From Nocardia alni (GTDB taxonomy: Bacteria > Actinomycetota > Actinomycetes > Mycobacteriales > Mycobacteriaceae), in NCBI RefSeq assembly GCF_019038435.1, contig NZ_JAGPOX010000005.1, forward strand, positions 1-64,000: 64,000 bases of DNA, written 5' to 3'. Shown one piece after another: positions 1 through 8,154 of this stretch (within the stretch, counting starts at the first letter, position 1; each line of letters opens with the position of its first letter). Below the pieces are notes generated by a model. That model did not search any database. It saw nothing but the letters and a program-made list of their open reading frames with translations, and was not told where the DNA came from. The position numbers were made by a program, and so were the translations under genes.

Positions 1-858
1 GCCGGGTTGTGAACTCGGGGCCTGTGTTCCCGCGGGACGCACGAACGGCTTGTGCGTCACCTGCTGTGCCGCTTGCGTCACCGCCGTATAAGCCTGCGTG
101 ATAGCGGAATCGGTGGTGTTGCAGTGCGCGATGAAAGCGCCGACCTTACCTTCGAAATCCGGCTTGAAGACCTTCGCCAGCCAATCCTGACACCGTCCCT
201 TGAGACGAGCCCCGTAGCCTTCGGAGCCGCTGTATATTCCGAATTCACCGAGCGGATCCTCGGCGAAGGAGAAAGTGGCGCCGAAGGATCCACCAGGTTT
301 CTGATCGGGGAATATGTCCTGCAACCGGCTGATAATCGTGCCGTCCGAGAGACCCATGCTCGCACCGGAAATGATCGTATCGACCTGGGCGGGAGTCTTA
401 CCGCCGCTCAGCACACCACCATCACCGACCAAACCCTTGACGAAATTCGCCTTGTCCTGAACAGTGCTGCGCAGGCCGGGAATGGCCGCATTGATCGCAT
501 CCATGAGTGCCCGGGACTTGGTCTTGTCATCCCCGGCCTGAGAAAGCTGCTGGCGGAACATATCCTGGGCGGAATTGGACGCCGTCCCCTGCCACAATGA
601 CGACATCTGTTGCGACAAGCCGGTCTGAGTACTCCACTCCTGGTCGACGTCCTTCAGAGCCGATTGCAGACCATTCGCAGTCGTAGTGAGCTTGTCCAGG
701 TCCATGCCGCGTTGCTCGTCGTACCGCGCATAGAGGAAATCGAGATCGTGCCCCCCGTAGTATCCGCCGTAGGCGCGCTTGTACTCCTCGATGAACTGCG
801 CGAAATACTGCAATCCGCCGGCGGCGTCGTCCAGCATCGCATCGACACTCTGTGCCAT
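1..858 (-). CDS. Type VII secretion substrate-like protein, C-terminus off the left edge
   Basis: Reading the minus strand from an ATG at 858 gives an open frame of 286 codons with no stop before the window edge, so the C-terminus is missing. The protein begins MAQSVDAMLDDAAGGLQYF. Its first ~150 residues are mostly helical and carry an internal SLWQGTASNSAQDMF stretch, which is the W-x-G turn of WXG100 proteins set inside a longer protein. It lies 73 bp downstream of an EspC-like gene on the same strand, so both are probably exported by a type VII (ESX) system. Long WXG proteins of this layout often end in a variable effector domain, but that part lies outside the window, so no activity is assigned. 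A purine-rich GGGGGCGG precedes the ATG. Confidence 0.7.
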   Translation of the reverse strand, partial: MAQSVDAMLDDAAGGLQYFAQFIEEYKRAYGGYYGGHDLDFLYARYDEQRGMDLDKLTTTANGLQSALKDVDQEWSTQTGLSQQMSSLWQGTASNSAQDMFRQQLSQAGDDKTKSRALMDAINAAIPGLRSTVQDKANFVKGLVGDGGVLSGGKTPAQVDTIISGASMGLSDGTIISRLQDIFPDQKPGGSFGATFSFAEDPLGEFGIYSGSEGYGARLKGRCQDWLAKVFKPDFEGKVGAFIAHCNTTDSAITQAYTAVTQAAQQVTHKPFVRPAGTQAPSSQPG

Positions 859-931
859 CAGGCCGCCCCCCTATCGTGAATCGGTGCGGCAGAGCACATT
901 CGATCGGTCCGCATCGGTGATGTTCTCCGCA

Positions 932-1270
932 TCATGAGGACACATTGCTGGTGACGTTCTGGGTATTGCCGGCGTTCACCGCATCGGTGTCGGTGTACGC
1001 GACATTCGCCGCGCCGACGGCGTCGGCCAGCGCACTGGCAGCCGAACCCCAATCGGTCATCCATTTGCCGATCTCGGTCAGCGCGTCATTGATCGTTTTT
1101 CCCTGCGCGGCGTAGTTCCGGCCGGCCTCGGGGCCTTTCGGATTGTTCCCGGCGCCCCACATGTTCCCGGTGACATTCTTGACCGTCCCCGTCACCGTCC
1201 CCGCGGAAGACCGCACCCGCTCCGCGAACTGCCCGAGCTCGCCGGTGCTGACACCGAGATTGTCACCCAT
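932..1270 (-). CDS. EspC-like type VII secretion target, 112 aa
   Basis: Small helical protein with no signal peptide. Residues ~35-90 contain an MWGAGNNPKGPEAGRNY motif followed by an amphipathic helix with KWMTDWGSA, and the C-terminus has a YTDTD motif. This pattern is typical of the EspC/DUF2580-like ESX secretion-associated family (family placement from memory). The start is the ATG at 1270. It is followed 73 bp later by a longer WXG-containing gene on the same strand, so the two probably form a substrate pair. No ESX core genes (eccB, C, D, E or mycP) lie nearby, so the export machine must be encoded elsewhere. Confidence 0.75.
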   Translation of the reverse strand: MGDNLGVSTGELGQFAERVRSSAGTVTGTVKNVTGNMWGAGNNPKGPEAGRNYAAQGKTINDALTEIGKWMTDWGSAASALADAVGAANVAYTDTDAVNAGNTQNVTSNVSS

Positions 1271-1499
1271 CGTCGTCCCTCCGCTCCCCCCGGACTCGGT
1301 TCCATGGTGCCCAGGTGCTGCCGTCTACTCGATTGGACGCAACCGGACCGCGTTCGGTTCCCTCCGAACATCCGGCCTGCTCGCGCGGTGGTGTGGGCGC
1401 GCACCAGCCGGTGTCGTCCGGGAAAATCTACTCGGTGCGCGGAAGGCTCGACAAGGCGTACGCCGCCATCCACTGCGGCCGCACCGGACCGCGGGACCC

Positions 1500-1808
1500 C
1501 TACTTGCCGATATGCCCCTGCTCGGTGCGCACCCACTCGGACGTGCCGTCGGTGTGGTGGTGGAACTCCCACGCGGAGTAGTCGCCGTCGTTGTCCACGA
1601 CGGTGAGGTGATCGGCGAAGCCGTCGTGGTCCAGATCGGACCAGACATCAATGGAGTGAGGGCCCTGGACGCTTTCGGAGTCGGGATGGCCGTGGCCGGT
1701 GAGGTCCTGGGTGGGGTGGTGCAGTTCTACCGCGCCCAGGCCGCCGAGGTCGGAATGCGCGTCGACGTCCGGCATGTCCAGACCTGGCAGGTCGCCCGAG
1801 TTGACCAT
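1500..1808 (-). CDS. Small acidic protein with a D-x-D-x-D repeat (DUF6802-like), 102 aa
   Basis: The chosen ATG at 1808 has an AGGAG ribosome site nine bases upstream (CAGGAGCCGTAC); an in-frame start further upstream lacks one. The second half reads DVWSDLDHDGFADHLTVV and DNDGDYSAWEFH, an acidic repeat resembling FG-GAP/EF-hand-like calcium loops. It ends in a basic patch before the stop. There is no signal peptide or membrane segment. It resembles short nocardial proteins annotated DUF6802 (from memory). Function unknown; a calcium-binding, type VII-associated role is only a guess from the acidic loops and neighbours. Confidence 0.65.
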   Translation of the reverse strand: MVNSGDLPGLDMPDVDAHSDLGGLGAVELHHPTQDLTGHGHPDSESVQGPHSIDVWSDLDHDGFADHLTVVDNDGDYSAWEFHHHTDGTSEWVRTEQGHIGK

Positions 1809-1980
1809 GTACGGCTCCTGGGAAAGGGGTGTGCGGGACGGGATGCGGGTTCCATCCTGACATCCTCCTGGGGTGCGGCGCACCACCTGATCCCGATTCC
1901 TGGAGATAACCCGTGTAATTCATCGCCACGGCCTCGGAGCGATGCCGCCCCTCGTACAAGCGGTGACGGTTCAGCGAGGC

Positions 1981-2058
1981 TCAGTCGCGCGGGATGACCA
2001 CCCACAGCACCAGGTAGACCAGGATGTGCGGCCAGGGCAGCAGGGGCATTGCCCGCAT
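1981..2058 (-). CDS. Possible 25-aa hydrophobic membrane peptide
   Basis: The minus-strand frame ending at 1981 encodes MRAMPLLPWPHILVYLVL followed by WVVIPRD, a single potential membrane helix. Codon third positions in this stretch are almost all G or C, as in real genes here. The start is uncertain and the ribosome site weak. It lies in the otherwise empty 1809-2341 stretch, where nothing else is recognisable. It could be chance. Confidence 0.2.
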   Translation of the reverse strand: MRAMPLLPWPHILVYLVLWVVIPRD

Positions 2059-2341
2059 CGGGGCCAGGACCGATCCACACCCTGATTTTCGTGCCCGCTG
2101 TCTCAGGGTGCGCGACCCTGAGCACCCCATCGAGCCGGGGCGTACGTCACAGCGACGTCGGATGCGGTCCCGGAGACCGCGCACGGCACACTCTTATCGT
2201 GATCGAGCACAGCGTGACACCCCGAAGCCACGGCACAGACGGTCGATGTGGACGGGGTGCGACAGTGAGCGAGCTTGCGAGCGAACCGTGGGCACTGCGC
2301 GACGCGCGCGCGACGAAGCCGAGCGCCTGCGGGGTGGAGTC

Positions 2342-3982
2342 GTGAGCGCCACCCTGCACGCCCGCGGCCTGTCCGCGGGGCACGGCGAGCGCATCCTGTT
2401 CAGCGATCTCGATCTGGTGCTCGCACCGGGCGATGTGATCGGGCTGGTCGGGGTGAACGGGGCCGGGAAGTCGACGCTGTTGCGGATGCTCGCCCAAGGG
2501 TCCGCGCCGGACGGGGACATCGCGCTGAGCCCGCCCGATGCGACAGTGGGGTATCTCGCGCAGGAGCCCGAGCGGGTGGACGGCGAGACGGTATTCGACT
2601 TTCTGGCTCGGCGCACGGGAGTCGCTGCCGCGCAACACGTCATGGACGATGCCGCCGAACGGCTGGGCGACGGCGGCGAAGACGAGTACTCCCCCGCCCT
2701 GGAACACTGGCTGGCGCTGGGCGGCGCGGATCTGGACCAGCGGGCGCAGGAGGTGGCCGTCGAACTGGGCCTGACCGACACTCTGCCGAGCGGTTTGGAC
2801 ACCCCGATGACGGGACTGTCCGGCGGACAGGCCGCGCGGGCGGGTTTGGCGTCGGTGTTGTTGTCCCGCTTCGACATTCTGCTGCTGGATGAGCCGACCA
2901 ACGATCTGGACCTGGATGGACTGGCCCGGCTGGAGCAGTTCGTGACCGGCGTGCGGGTGCCGCTGATGGTGATCAGCCATGATCGAGAGTTCCTGGCGCG
3001 CACCGTGAATCGGATCGTCGAACTGGATCTGGCGCAGCAGCAGGTGGGTGTGTACGACGGCAGCTACGAGTCGTATCTGGCCGAACGCGAGATCGCCCGC
3101 CGCCACGCCCGCGAGGCCTACGAAGACTATGCGGACACCAAATCCGGCCTGGAGGGCCGCGCGCAAATGCAGCGCAACTGGCTCGAGCACGGCGTGCGCA
3201 ATGCCCGGCGCAAGGCGAAGAACGACTCGGACAAGGCCGGTCGCAAGATGCGCGCCGAATCCACCGAGAAGCAGGCCTCCAAGATGCGCCAGACCCAGCG
3301 GCGCATCGAACGGCTCGACGTGGTCGAGGAACCGCGCAAGGAGTGGGAGCTGCGGATGGAGATCGCCGCGGCGCCGCGCAGCGGTTCGGTGGTCGCCACG
3401 ATGTCCGGCGCGACCCTCACCCGCGGCGAGTTCACGCTGGGACCGGTGAGCGCCCAGGTGGATTGGGGTGATCGCATCGTGCTGACCGGCGCCAACGGGT
3501 CCGGAAAGTCGACGCTGCTGGCGCTGCTGCTGGGAAAGATCGCGCCCGACAACGGAACCGCGACGCTCGGCTCCGCGGTGGCCGTGGGCGAGGTGGACCA
3601 GGCCCGCGGGCTGTTCCGCGGAAACGCCACCCTGTCGGACACCTTCAGCGCACAAGTGCCCGACTGGCCCGACTCCGAAGTGCGCACCCTCCTGGCCAAA
3701 TTCGGCCTCCGCGGCCCCCACGCACTACGCGCCAACGACACCCTCTCCCCCGGCGAACGAACCCGAGCCGCCCTGGCCCTACTCCAAGCCCGCGGCGTGA
3801 ACCTGCTTATCCTCGACGAACCCACCAACCACCTGGACCTGCCCGCCATCGAACAACTCGAACAAGCCGTCGAATCCTTCACCGGCACAATGATTCTCAT
3901 CACCCACGACCGCCGCATGCTGGACAACGTCCACGCCACCCGCCGCTGGCGGATGAACAACGGCCAACTCATCGAAGACTGA
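2342..3982 (+). CDS. ABC-F family ATPase (Rv1473-like), 546 aa
   Basis: Two ABC nucleotide-binding domains are joined by a charged linker with no membrane segments, which is the layout of ABC-F translation factors or antibiotic target-protection proteins. The first domain has Walker A GVNGAGKST, signature LSGGQAARA and Walker B LLLDEPTNDLD. The Arg/Lys-rich interdomain linker is around residues 240-340. The second domain has GANGSGKST, LSPGERTRA and LLILDEPTNHLD. The GTG at 2342 begins where homology begins (SATLHARGLSAGHGERILF); the open frame reaches back to 2024, but that part is low-complexity and arginine-rich and unlikely to be translated. Members act on the ribosome and give macrolide-type resistance or restore stalled ribosomes; which applies here cannot be told. 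It ends one base before a convergent methyltransferase gene. Confidence 0.9.
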   Translation: MSATLHARGLSAGHGERILFSDLDLVLAPGDVIGLVGVNGAGKSTLLRMLAQGSAPDGDIALSPPDATVGYLAQEPERVDGETVFDFLARRTGVAAAQHVMDDAAERLGDGGEDEYSPALEHWLALGGADLDQRAQEVAVELGLTDTLPSGLDTPMTGLSGGQAARAGLASVLLSRFDILLLDEPTNDLDLDGLARLEQFVTGVRVPLMVISHDREFLARTVNRIVELDLAQQQVGVYDGSYESYLAEREIARRHAREAYEDYADTKSGLEGRAQMQRNWLEHGVRNARRKAKNDSDKAGRKMRAESTEKQASKMRQTQRRIERLDVVEEPRKEWELRMEIAAAPRSGSVVATMSGATLTRGEFTLGPVSAQVDWGDRIVLTGANGSGKSTLLALLLGKIAPDNGTATLGSAVAVGEVDQARGLFRGNATLSDTFSAQVPDWPDSEVRTLLAKFGLRGPHALRANDTLSPGERTRAALALLQARGVNLLILDEPTNHLDLPAIEQLEQAVESFTGTMILITHDRRMLDNVHATRRWRMNNGQLIED

Positions 3983-4612
3983 TCAGGGCTTGTGCCACAC
4001 CAGCAGATAACGCCAGAACACCAGCCGGCGTACTCGCACGCCCGGAAGTAGATCGGTGCCGATTCGCCGGACGTCGCGTGTGGTCAGCGGCGGATCCACT
4101 ACCACCGGCATCGCGGCGTGACTGGCATTGAACGCGTACCAGGGCCGTCGCGTCAGCACACGCAGCAGGTAGAACACGACCCCGAACACCCACTGCCCGA
4201 GCAAGGCGAGCGGCTCGACGAGCCAGTCCCCTCTGCCGATCCGGGGCAGCGCGACGACAGCCAGCACCCCTCCGGGTCGGAGTGCACCCGCCAGGACCGG
4301 CAGCACCGCTTCGAGCGAAACATGGTGCAGGGCGGTATTCGACACGATCCCGTCGTATCCCGTTTCGGGCAGCGGATATTCGAGCACATCACCAAGGATG
4401 CAGGTGACATTGCCAGGCACACGCCGCATCGCCAGCTCGATCATCGCCGGCGACAGATCGATCGCGTCCACCCGCTCGACCCGCCTCCCCAATCGAGCCG
4501 CGAGAACGCCCGCACCACACCCGACATCCAGTACCCGCCTGCATCCGCGCGGCAACCGGCGAATCAGCGCTCGCTGATAGAAGGCGTTGTGATCCCACGA
4601 GAGCCGGTGCAT
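3983..4612 (-). CDS. Class I SAM-dependent methyltransferase, 209 aa
   Basis: The Rossmann-type AdoMet motif I is VLDVGCGAGVLA, followed by an acidic motif II (VDAIDLSPAMIELA), ILGDVLEYPLP and the post-motif SNTALHHV. This is a methyltransferase_11/UbiE-like core. The N-terminus MHRLSWDHNAFYQR resembles small-molecule methyltransferases of actinomycetes. The hydrophobic segment LVEPLALLGQWVFGVVFYLL hints at membrane association or a lipid-like substrate (inference). The ATG at 4612 follows an AGGGTGG stretch; the longer frame to 4711 adds 33 residues of poor quality. The stop abuts the convergent ABC-F gene. Substrate unknown. Confidence 0.85.
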   Translation of the reverse strand: MHRLSWDHNAFYQRALIRRLPRGCRRVLDVGCGAGVLAARLGRRVERVDAIDLSPAMIELAMRRVPGNVTCILGDVLEYPLPETGYDGIVSNTALHHVSLEAVLPVLAGALRPGGVLAVVALPRIGRGDWLVEPLALLGQWVFGVVFYLLRVLTRRPWYAFNASHAAMPVVVDPPLTTRDVRRIGTDLLPGVRVRRLVFWRYLLVWHKP

Positions 4613-4850
4613 CACACCACCCTGCCAGCCGATTCCCGACGCTGCTACCCGCCCGACGGCCACGGTGCGAGCGATGAGAGGCGGCCTGGCCGTCCCCTCG
4701 AAATCCGGCAATCCCGGCTCGGGCCTGGTCGATTTCTGAAGGCTTCCTGACGATGTGCCGATACTTCTCGGACGATACAGCGCTGGTGCGGCGATCGTCG
4801 CTACTGTCGCGAGCGGAAGACCTCACCGGATGGAAGGAAACCTGGCGAAC

Positions 4851-6245
4851 ATGTCGTTTCCGCCGCCACCGCCGCCACAGTTGACGAGCTCCGGGAATTC
4901 GGGGCAGGGGCATGGGATCGCCTTGCTGCACGGGTGGCTGCCGATCACCGTCGAGGTGGTGGCGATCGTCGCACTGGTGGCCGCCGTCGGGTGGCGGACC
5001 GGGCGGTGGCGGCTGGTGAGCGTGCCGGCGGCGGCCGTGGTGGGGCTCGTCGTGGCGTTGTGGGCGCGGTGGCTGACCTATGACCAGGGATGGGCCGGTA
5101 CGAACGATCATGCGCCGGTGCGGCTCTGGTGGTTGGTGGGGACGCTGGCGGCGGGGGTCGTGGTGTTGGTGCTCGGCTGGCGTTCGGCGCGTTGGTGGCG
5201 GCGGCTGGTTTCGGTGGTGGCGATCGTCCTGGTGGGGGCCAGTGCCGCGCTGACGGTCAATCAGTGGGTCGGGTACTACCCGACCGTGCAGGCCGCCTGG
5301 GCCGATGCCACGGCAGGTGCGCTGCCGCAGCAGGGCTCGTTGAATTCGCTTGCCGCACTGCGCAACACCACGGTCACGGGCGGCAGGATCGTGCCGATCA
5401 CGACTCCCGGCAACGTCAGTGGCATGCGGCACCGCACCGAATACGTGTACCTGCCGCCCGCCTGGTTCCACGGCAGCACGCCGCGCCGGCTTCCCGTGGT
5501 CATGATGATCGGCGGCGAATTCGCGTCTCCCTCCAACTGGATTCGCGTCGGTGGCATTCTGCCGTCCCTGGACGCCTACGCCGAGGCGCACGGCGGCTGG
5601 TCACCGATTCTCGTATTCCCGGACACCGGTGGAACTTTCACCAACGACACCGAATGCGTGAACGGCCCCCGGGACGACAGTGCCACCCATCTCACTGCCG
5701 AGGTGGCGCCCTACGTGGAGAAGACCTTCGGCGCGGCGACCGATCCCGCGAACTGGGGTGTCGCCGGATTCTCGATGGGCGGCACCTGTGCGATCGATCT
5801 GGCCGTCATGCACCCGGAACTGTTCGGCGCGTTCGTCGACATCGCCGGGGACATCGGACCCAACGCGGGGGACAAACAGCAGACCATCACCCGGCTGTAC
5901 GGCGGAAACGCCGCGCAGTGGAAGGCCTTCGACCCGCGGTCCACCATGGCCGCGCACGGCCCGTACCGGGATACCAGCGGCCTGTTCTACACCTTCACCA
6001 GCAGCGGAACGGCACATATCTGGAGCGGTACAGCCGTGCCCACAGCGGCCCACGACAAGACCCGCGGCCTGGCCGCCCAGTCGCGCGCGGCCGCCGCCCT
6101 GTACACCGAAGCGCACCGGGTCGGCATCGACTGCGCGATGTACTCCTCCCTCGGCGCGCACACCTGGAACTCCGCCGCGATCGCGTTCCAGAATGCGATG
6201 CCGTGGTTGTTCGGCCGGGTCGGCAATCAGCCTGTCAGCACCTGA
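4851..6245 (+). CDS. Membrane-anchored alpha/beta-hydrolase-fold esterase, 464 aa
   Basis: The first ~150 residues hold four predicted membrane helices, e.g. ITVEVVAIVALVAAVGW and LVSVPAAAVVGLVVALW. An extracytoplasmic esterase domain of the antigen 85/esterase D type follows. Within it are the oxyanion region VVMMIGGEF, the nucleophile elbow GFSMGGTCAIDL (Ser in G-x-S-x-G), a PDTGG strand, and a C-terminal GAHTWNSA histidine. This layout is common in Nocardia and Mycobacterium membrane esterases of unknown substrate, possibly mycolate or cell-wall lipid. The ATG at 4851 follows a GGAAGGAAA tract; an in-frame ATG at 4830 is the alternative. It is convergent with the next gene, 10 bp apart. 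Confidence 0.85.
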   Translation: MSFPPPPPPQLTSSGNSGQGHGIALLHGWLPITVEVVAIVALVAAVGWRTGRWRLVSVPAAAVVGLVVALWARWLTYDQGWAGTNDHAPVRLWWLVGTLAAGVVVLVLGWRSARWWRRLVSVVAIVLVGASAALTVNQWVGYYPTVQAAWADATAGALPQQGSLNSLAALRNTTVTGGRIVPITTPGNVSGMRHRTEYVYLPPAWFHGSTPRRLPVVMMIGGEFASPSNWIRVGGILPSLDAYAEAHGGWSPILVFPDTGGTFTNDTECVNGPRDDSATHLTAEVAPYVEKTFGAATDPANWGVAGFSMGGTCAIDLAVMHPELFGAFVDIAGDIGPNAGDKQQTITRLYGGNAAQWKAFDPRSTMAAHGPYRDTSGLFYTFTSSGTAHIWSGTAVPTAAHDKTRGLAAQSRAAAALYTEAHRVGIDCAMYSSLGAHTWNSAAIAFQNAMPWLFGRVGNQPVST

Positions 6246-6255
6246 TGACGCGTGC

Positions 6256-7410
6256 TCACCGGACCTGTTCGACCGCCGCGTAGACGGCACGCAGGATGCG
6301 CTTGTGGTCCGCGTCGGCCTGCGGCGGGTAGTGGAACCGGCGGCGCAGAAACGCGTAGGACAGCCCGTTGCGGGGGTCGGCGAACGCTTGTTGTCCGCCG
6401 GCGCCACTGTGCCCGAAGGCGCCCGCGCCGAGGCTCGGATAGATCTCGGACACCGGATGAAAACCCACCGCCCAGGCCTTTTCCTGCCGCAGTACGAGAT
6501 CCCAGCCGACGCATTGGATCTGGCCGAACGCGGCGACGGTGTCCGGTGTGAGCAGAGGGGCGATGCCATCGATGGGGACGATAGCGGCCGAGTAGAGCTT
6601 GGCCAGATCGCGAGCGGCGCCGACGGCGCCGAACGAGGCTGGGCCCGCCGATCGGACCACCTGGAGGTTCGGCAGCTCCCACACCTCGTGGTTGTCCGGG
6701 TGGTGGCGGTTGAAGGCGATGCCGCTGAGGCTGTTCGGTGCGGTGGCGCTCGCGGCGAGGTCGCGCAGCCGCTCCGGGGTGGCCACCATGGGCTGGGCGG
6801 GCAGGAAGCGGTGGTCCTGGTCGGCGGGCAGGCCGAAGTGCAGGTCCAGCTTGAACGGGTCGCGCAGGTGTGTCGCGAACAGGCTCTGCACGGTCTGTCC
6901 GGTGGCGCGGCGCACCACCTCCCCGCTGAGCGCTCCCATCACCAGCGCGTGGTAGCCGGAGGCGGTCGCGGGCCGCCAGAACGGCCGCTGCGCGCCTAGC
7001 CGCTCGGCGACGAGTCGATCGTCGGCCAGTTCGGCCATGCTGAACCCGTCGGTCGCCCCGGCCAGGCCGGACTGATGGGAGAGCAACTCGCGCAGCGACA
7101 ACTCACCCTTGCCGTGTACCGCGAAGTCCGGCCAGTAGTGGCCGACCCGCTGGTCCAGATCCAGCACACACTGCTGGACGAGCAGCGCGACGACCAGGTG
7201 AGCCAGGCCCTTGCTGACCGAATAGGTCCCCAGCAGCGAATCACTCGCGGCCTCGGCGCCCGCCCAGAAATCCACCACCGGGTCGCCGTGGTGATACACC
7301 GCGACCTGCGCGCAGAGATCCGCACCTTCCGCGTCCAGGATCGCCTCGAACACCTCGCGCACGGGCTCGAAACCGTCCGCGACCGTGCCGCGCACGTCAT
7401 TCCCTCTCAT
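6256..7410 (-). CDS. Beta-lactamase-fold serine esterase (LipP/EstB family), 384 aa
   Basis: The protein matches the class C beta-lactamase/esterase fold. It has the S-x-x-K nucleophile motif (TYSVSKGLAH), a YHALVMG tyrosine motif, LLSHQSGLAG, and a C-terminal FGHSGAGGQQ strand replacing the KTG box. It has no signal peptide, so it is probably a cytoplasmic lipase/esterase of the LipD/LipP/LipE group rather than an antibiotic-hydrolysing enzyme. The ATG at 7410 has a strong GGAGGAG site five bases upstream. It is divergent from a TetR gene, with a palindrome between them, so it is a likely target of that repressor. Confidence 0.85.
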   Translation of the reverse strand: MRGNDVRGTVADGFEPVREVFEAILDAEGADLCAQVAVYHHGDPVVDFWAGAEAASDSLLGTYSVSKGLAHLVVALLVQQCVLDLDQRVGHYWPDFAVHGKGELSLRELLSHQSGLAGATDGFSMAELADDRLVAERLGAQRPFWRPATASGYHALVMGALSGEVVRRATGQTVQSLFATHLRDPFKLDLHFGLPADQDHRFLPAQPMVATPERLRDLAASATAPNSLSGIAFNRHHPDNHEVWELPNLQVVRSAGPASFGAVGAARDLAKLYSAAIVPIDGIAPLLTPDTVAAFGQIQCVGWDLVLRQEKAWAVGFHPVSEIYPSLGAGAFGHSGAGGQQAFADPRNGLSYAFLRRRFHYPPQADADHKRILRAVYAAVEQVR

Positions 7411-7465
7411 CGGTACTCCTCCACGACACGCTGCCGACTCTCGAACAACTCCCACGTTAACCTAT

Positions 7466-7486
7466 TTAGTGACCAATGGAAACTAA
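7466..7486. promoter_or_regulatory. Imperfect palindrome, candidate TetR operator
   Basis: Left arm TTAGTGACC and right arm GGAAACTAA flank a 3-base centre; seven of nine arm positions are complementary. It sits between the divergent esterase and TetR genes in an AT-richer patch where both promoters should lie. Length and symmetry fit a TetR dimer site; binding is inferred. Confidence 0.45.
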
Positions 7487-7553
7487 TTACGGGAAAATTC
7501 CGAATCACCGGCTAGGGCCGTGCACGAACGCGCCGGCGTCGTACTATTCGGGC

Positions 7554-8129
7554 ATGTCATCTCCGGTCGGAGCGCGTCGGCCGCCGGGCCGCCCGGCGCA
7601 GATCAGTCGGGAACTGATCGTCGAGGCCGTGTCCTCGATCGAGAACGTCGACACCCTGACCATGCGCGAGCTGGCCGGGAAGCTCGACGTCACCCATAGC
7701 GCGCTCTACCGATGGGTGAAGAACCGCGACGAACTGTTCGATCTCATCAGCGAGGTTCTCGTCGATCGAATACTGCGGCGCGAGGAGCCCGAGGACGCGT
7801 CGTGGCAGCTCAGGCTGTCACTGATCGCGCGGCGCATCCGCGATCAGTTCCTCGCCGTGCCCGGTTACGCCACCCACCTCTCGCGCCCCCACGCGCACAC
7901 CGCCCACTCCACCGCGCGGCTTCGTGCCGCGATCGTCGCGGTGTTCGTCGAGGCCGGGGTGGACGCCTACCTCGCGGAGCAGAGCTACTACATCTTCATG
8001 ACCTCGATAGTCAGCTGGATAGCGGTCGAGGAGAACCCGGTGCACCTCGGTTCCAGCGCCCCGCGCTTCGACCTGTTCCTCGACACCCTGCTCCGGGGAC
8101 TCCCGGCCCGGGAACCCGGGACCGAATAG
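7554..8129 (+). CDS. TetR/AcrR family transcriptional regulator, 191 aa
   Basis: The N-terminal helix-turn-helix reads LTMRELAGKLDVTHSALYRWV, preceded by the usual ISRELIVEAV helix. The C-terminal domain (residues ~80-185) is of the TetR_C type with hydrophobic ligand-pocket helices. The ATG at 7554 was chosen because the protein then starts with MSSPVGARRPPGRPAQ, a typical basic TetR leader; the open frame extends back to 7476 through the promoter. It is divergently transcribed from the esterase gene and probably represses it and itself. Ligand unknown. Confidence 0.85.
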   Translation: MSSPVGARRPPGRPAQISRELIVEAVSSIENVDTLTMRELAGKLDVTHSALYRWVKNRDELFDLISEVLVDRILRREEPEDASWQLRLSLIARRIRDQFLAVPGYATHLSRPHAHTAHSTARLRAAIVAVFVEAGVDAYLAEQSYYIFMTSIVSWIAVEENPVHLGSSAPRFDLFLDTLLRGLPAREPGTE

Positions 8130-8154
8130 CCCTGAGCCGCCGGACGATCCGCGC

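Noticed and set aside
2024..2341. 106-residue N-terminal extension of the ABC-F protein
   Set aside because: Arg/Ser-rich, no similarity to the family, and the family start coincides with the GTG at 2342.
2147..3721. A 524-codon open frame on the minus strand, antisense to the ABC-F gene
   Set aside because: The plus strand has every ABC-F motif. The antisense frame is His/Gln/Arg-rich with no recognisable motif, which is typical of shadow frames in high-GC DNA.
6256..7410. Possible beta-lactamase (antibiotic resistance) reading of the serine hydrolase
   Set aside because: It has no signal peptide and no KTG box; its motifs match cytoplasmic EstB/LipP-type esterases.
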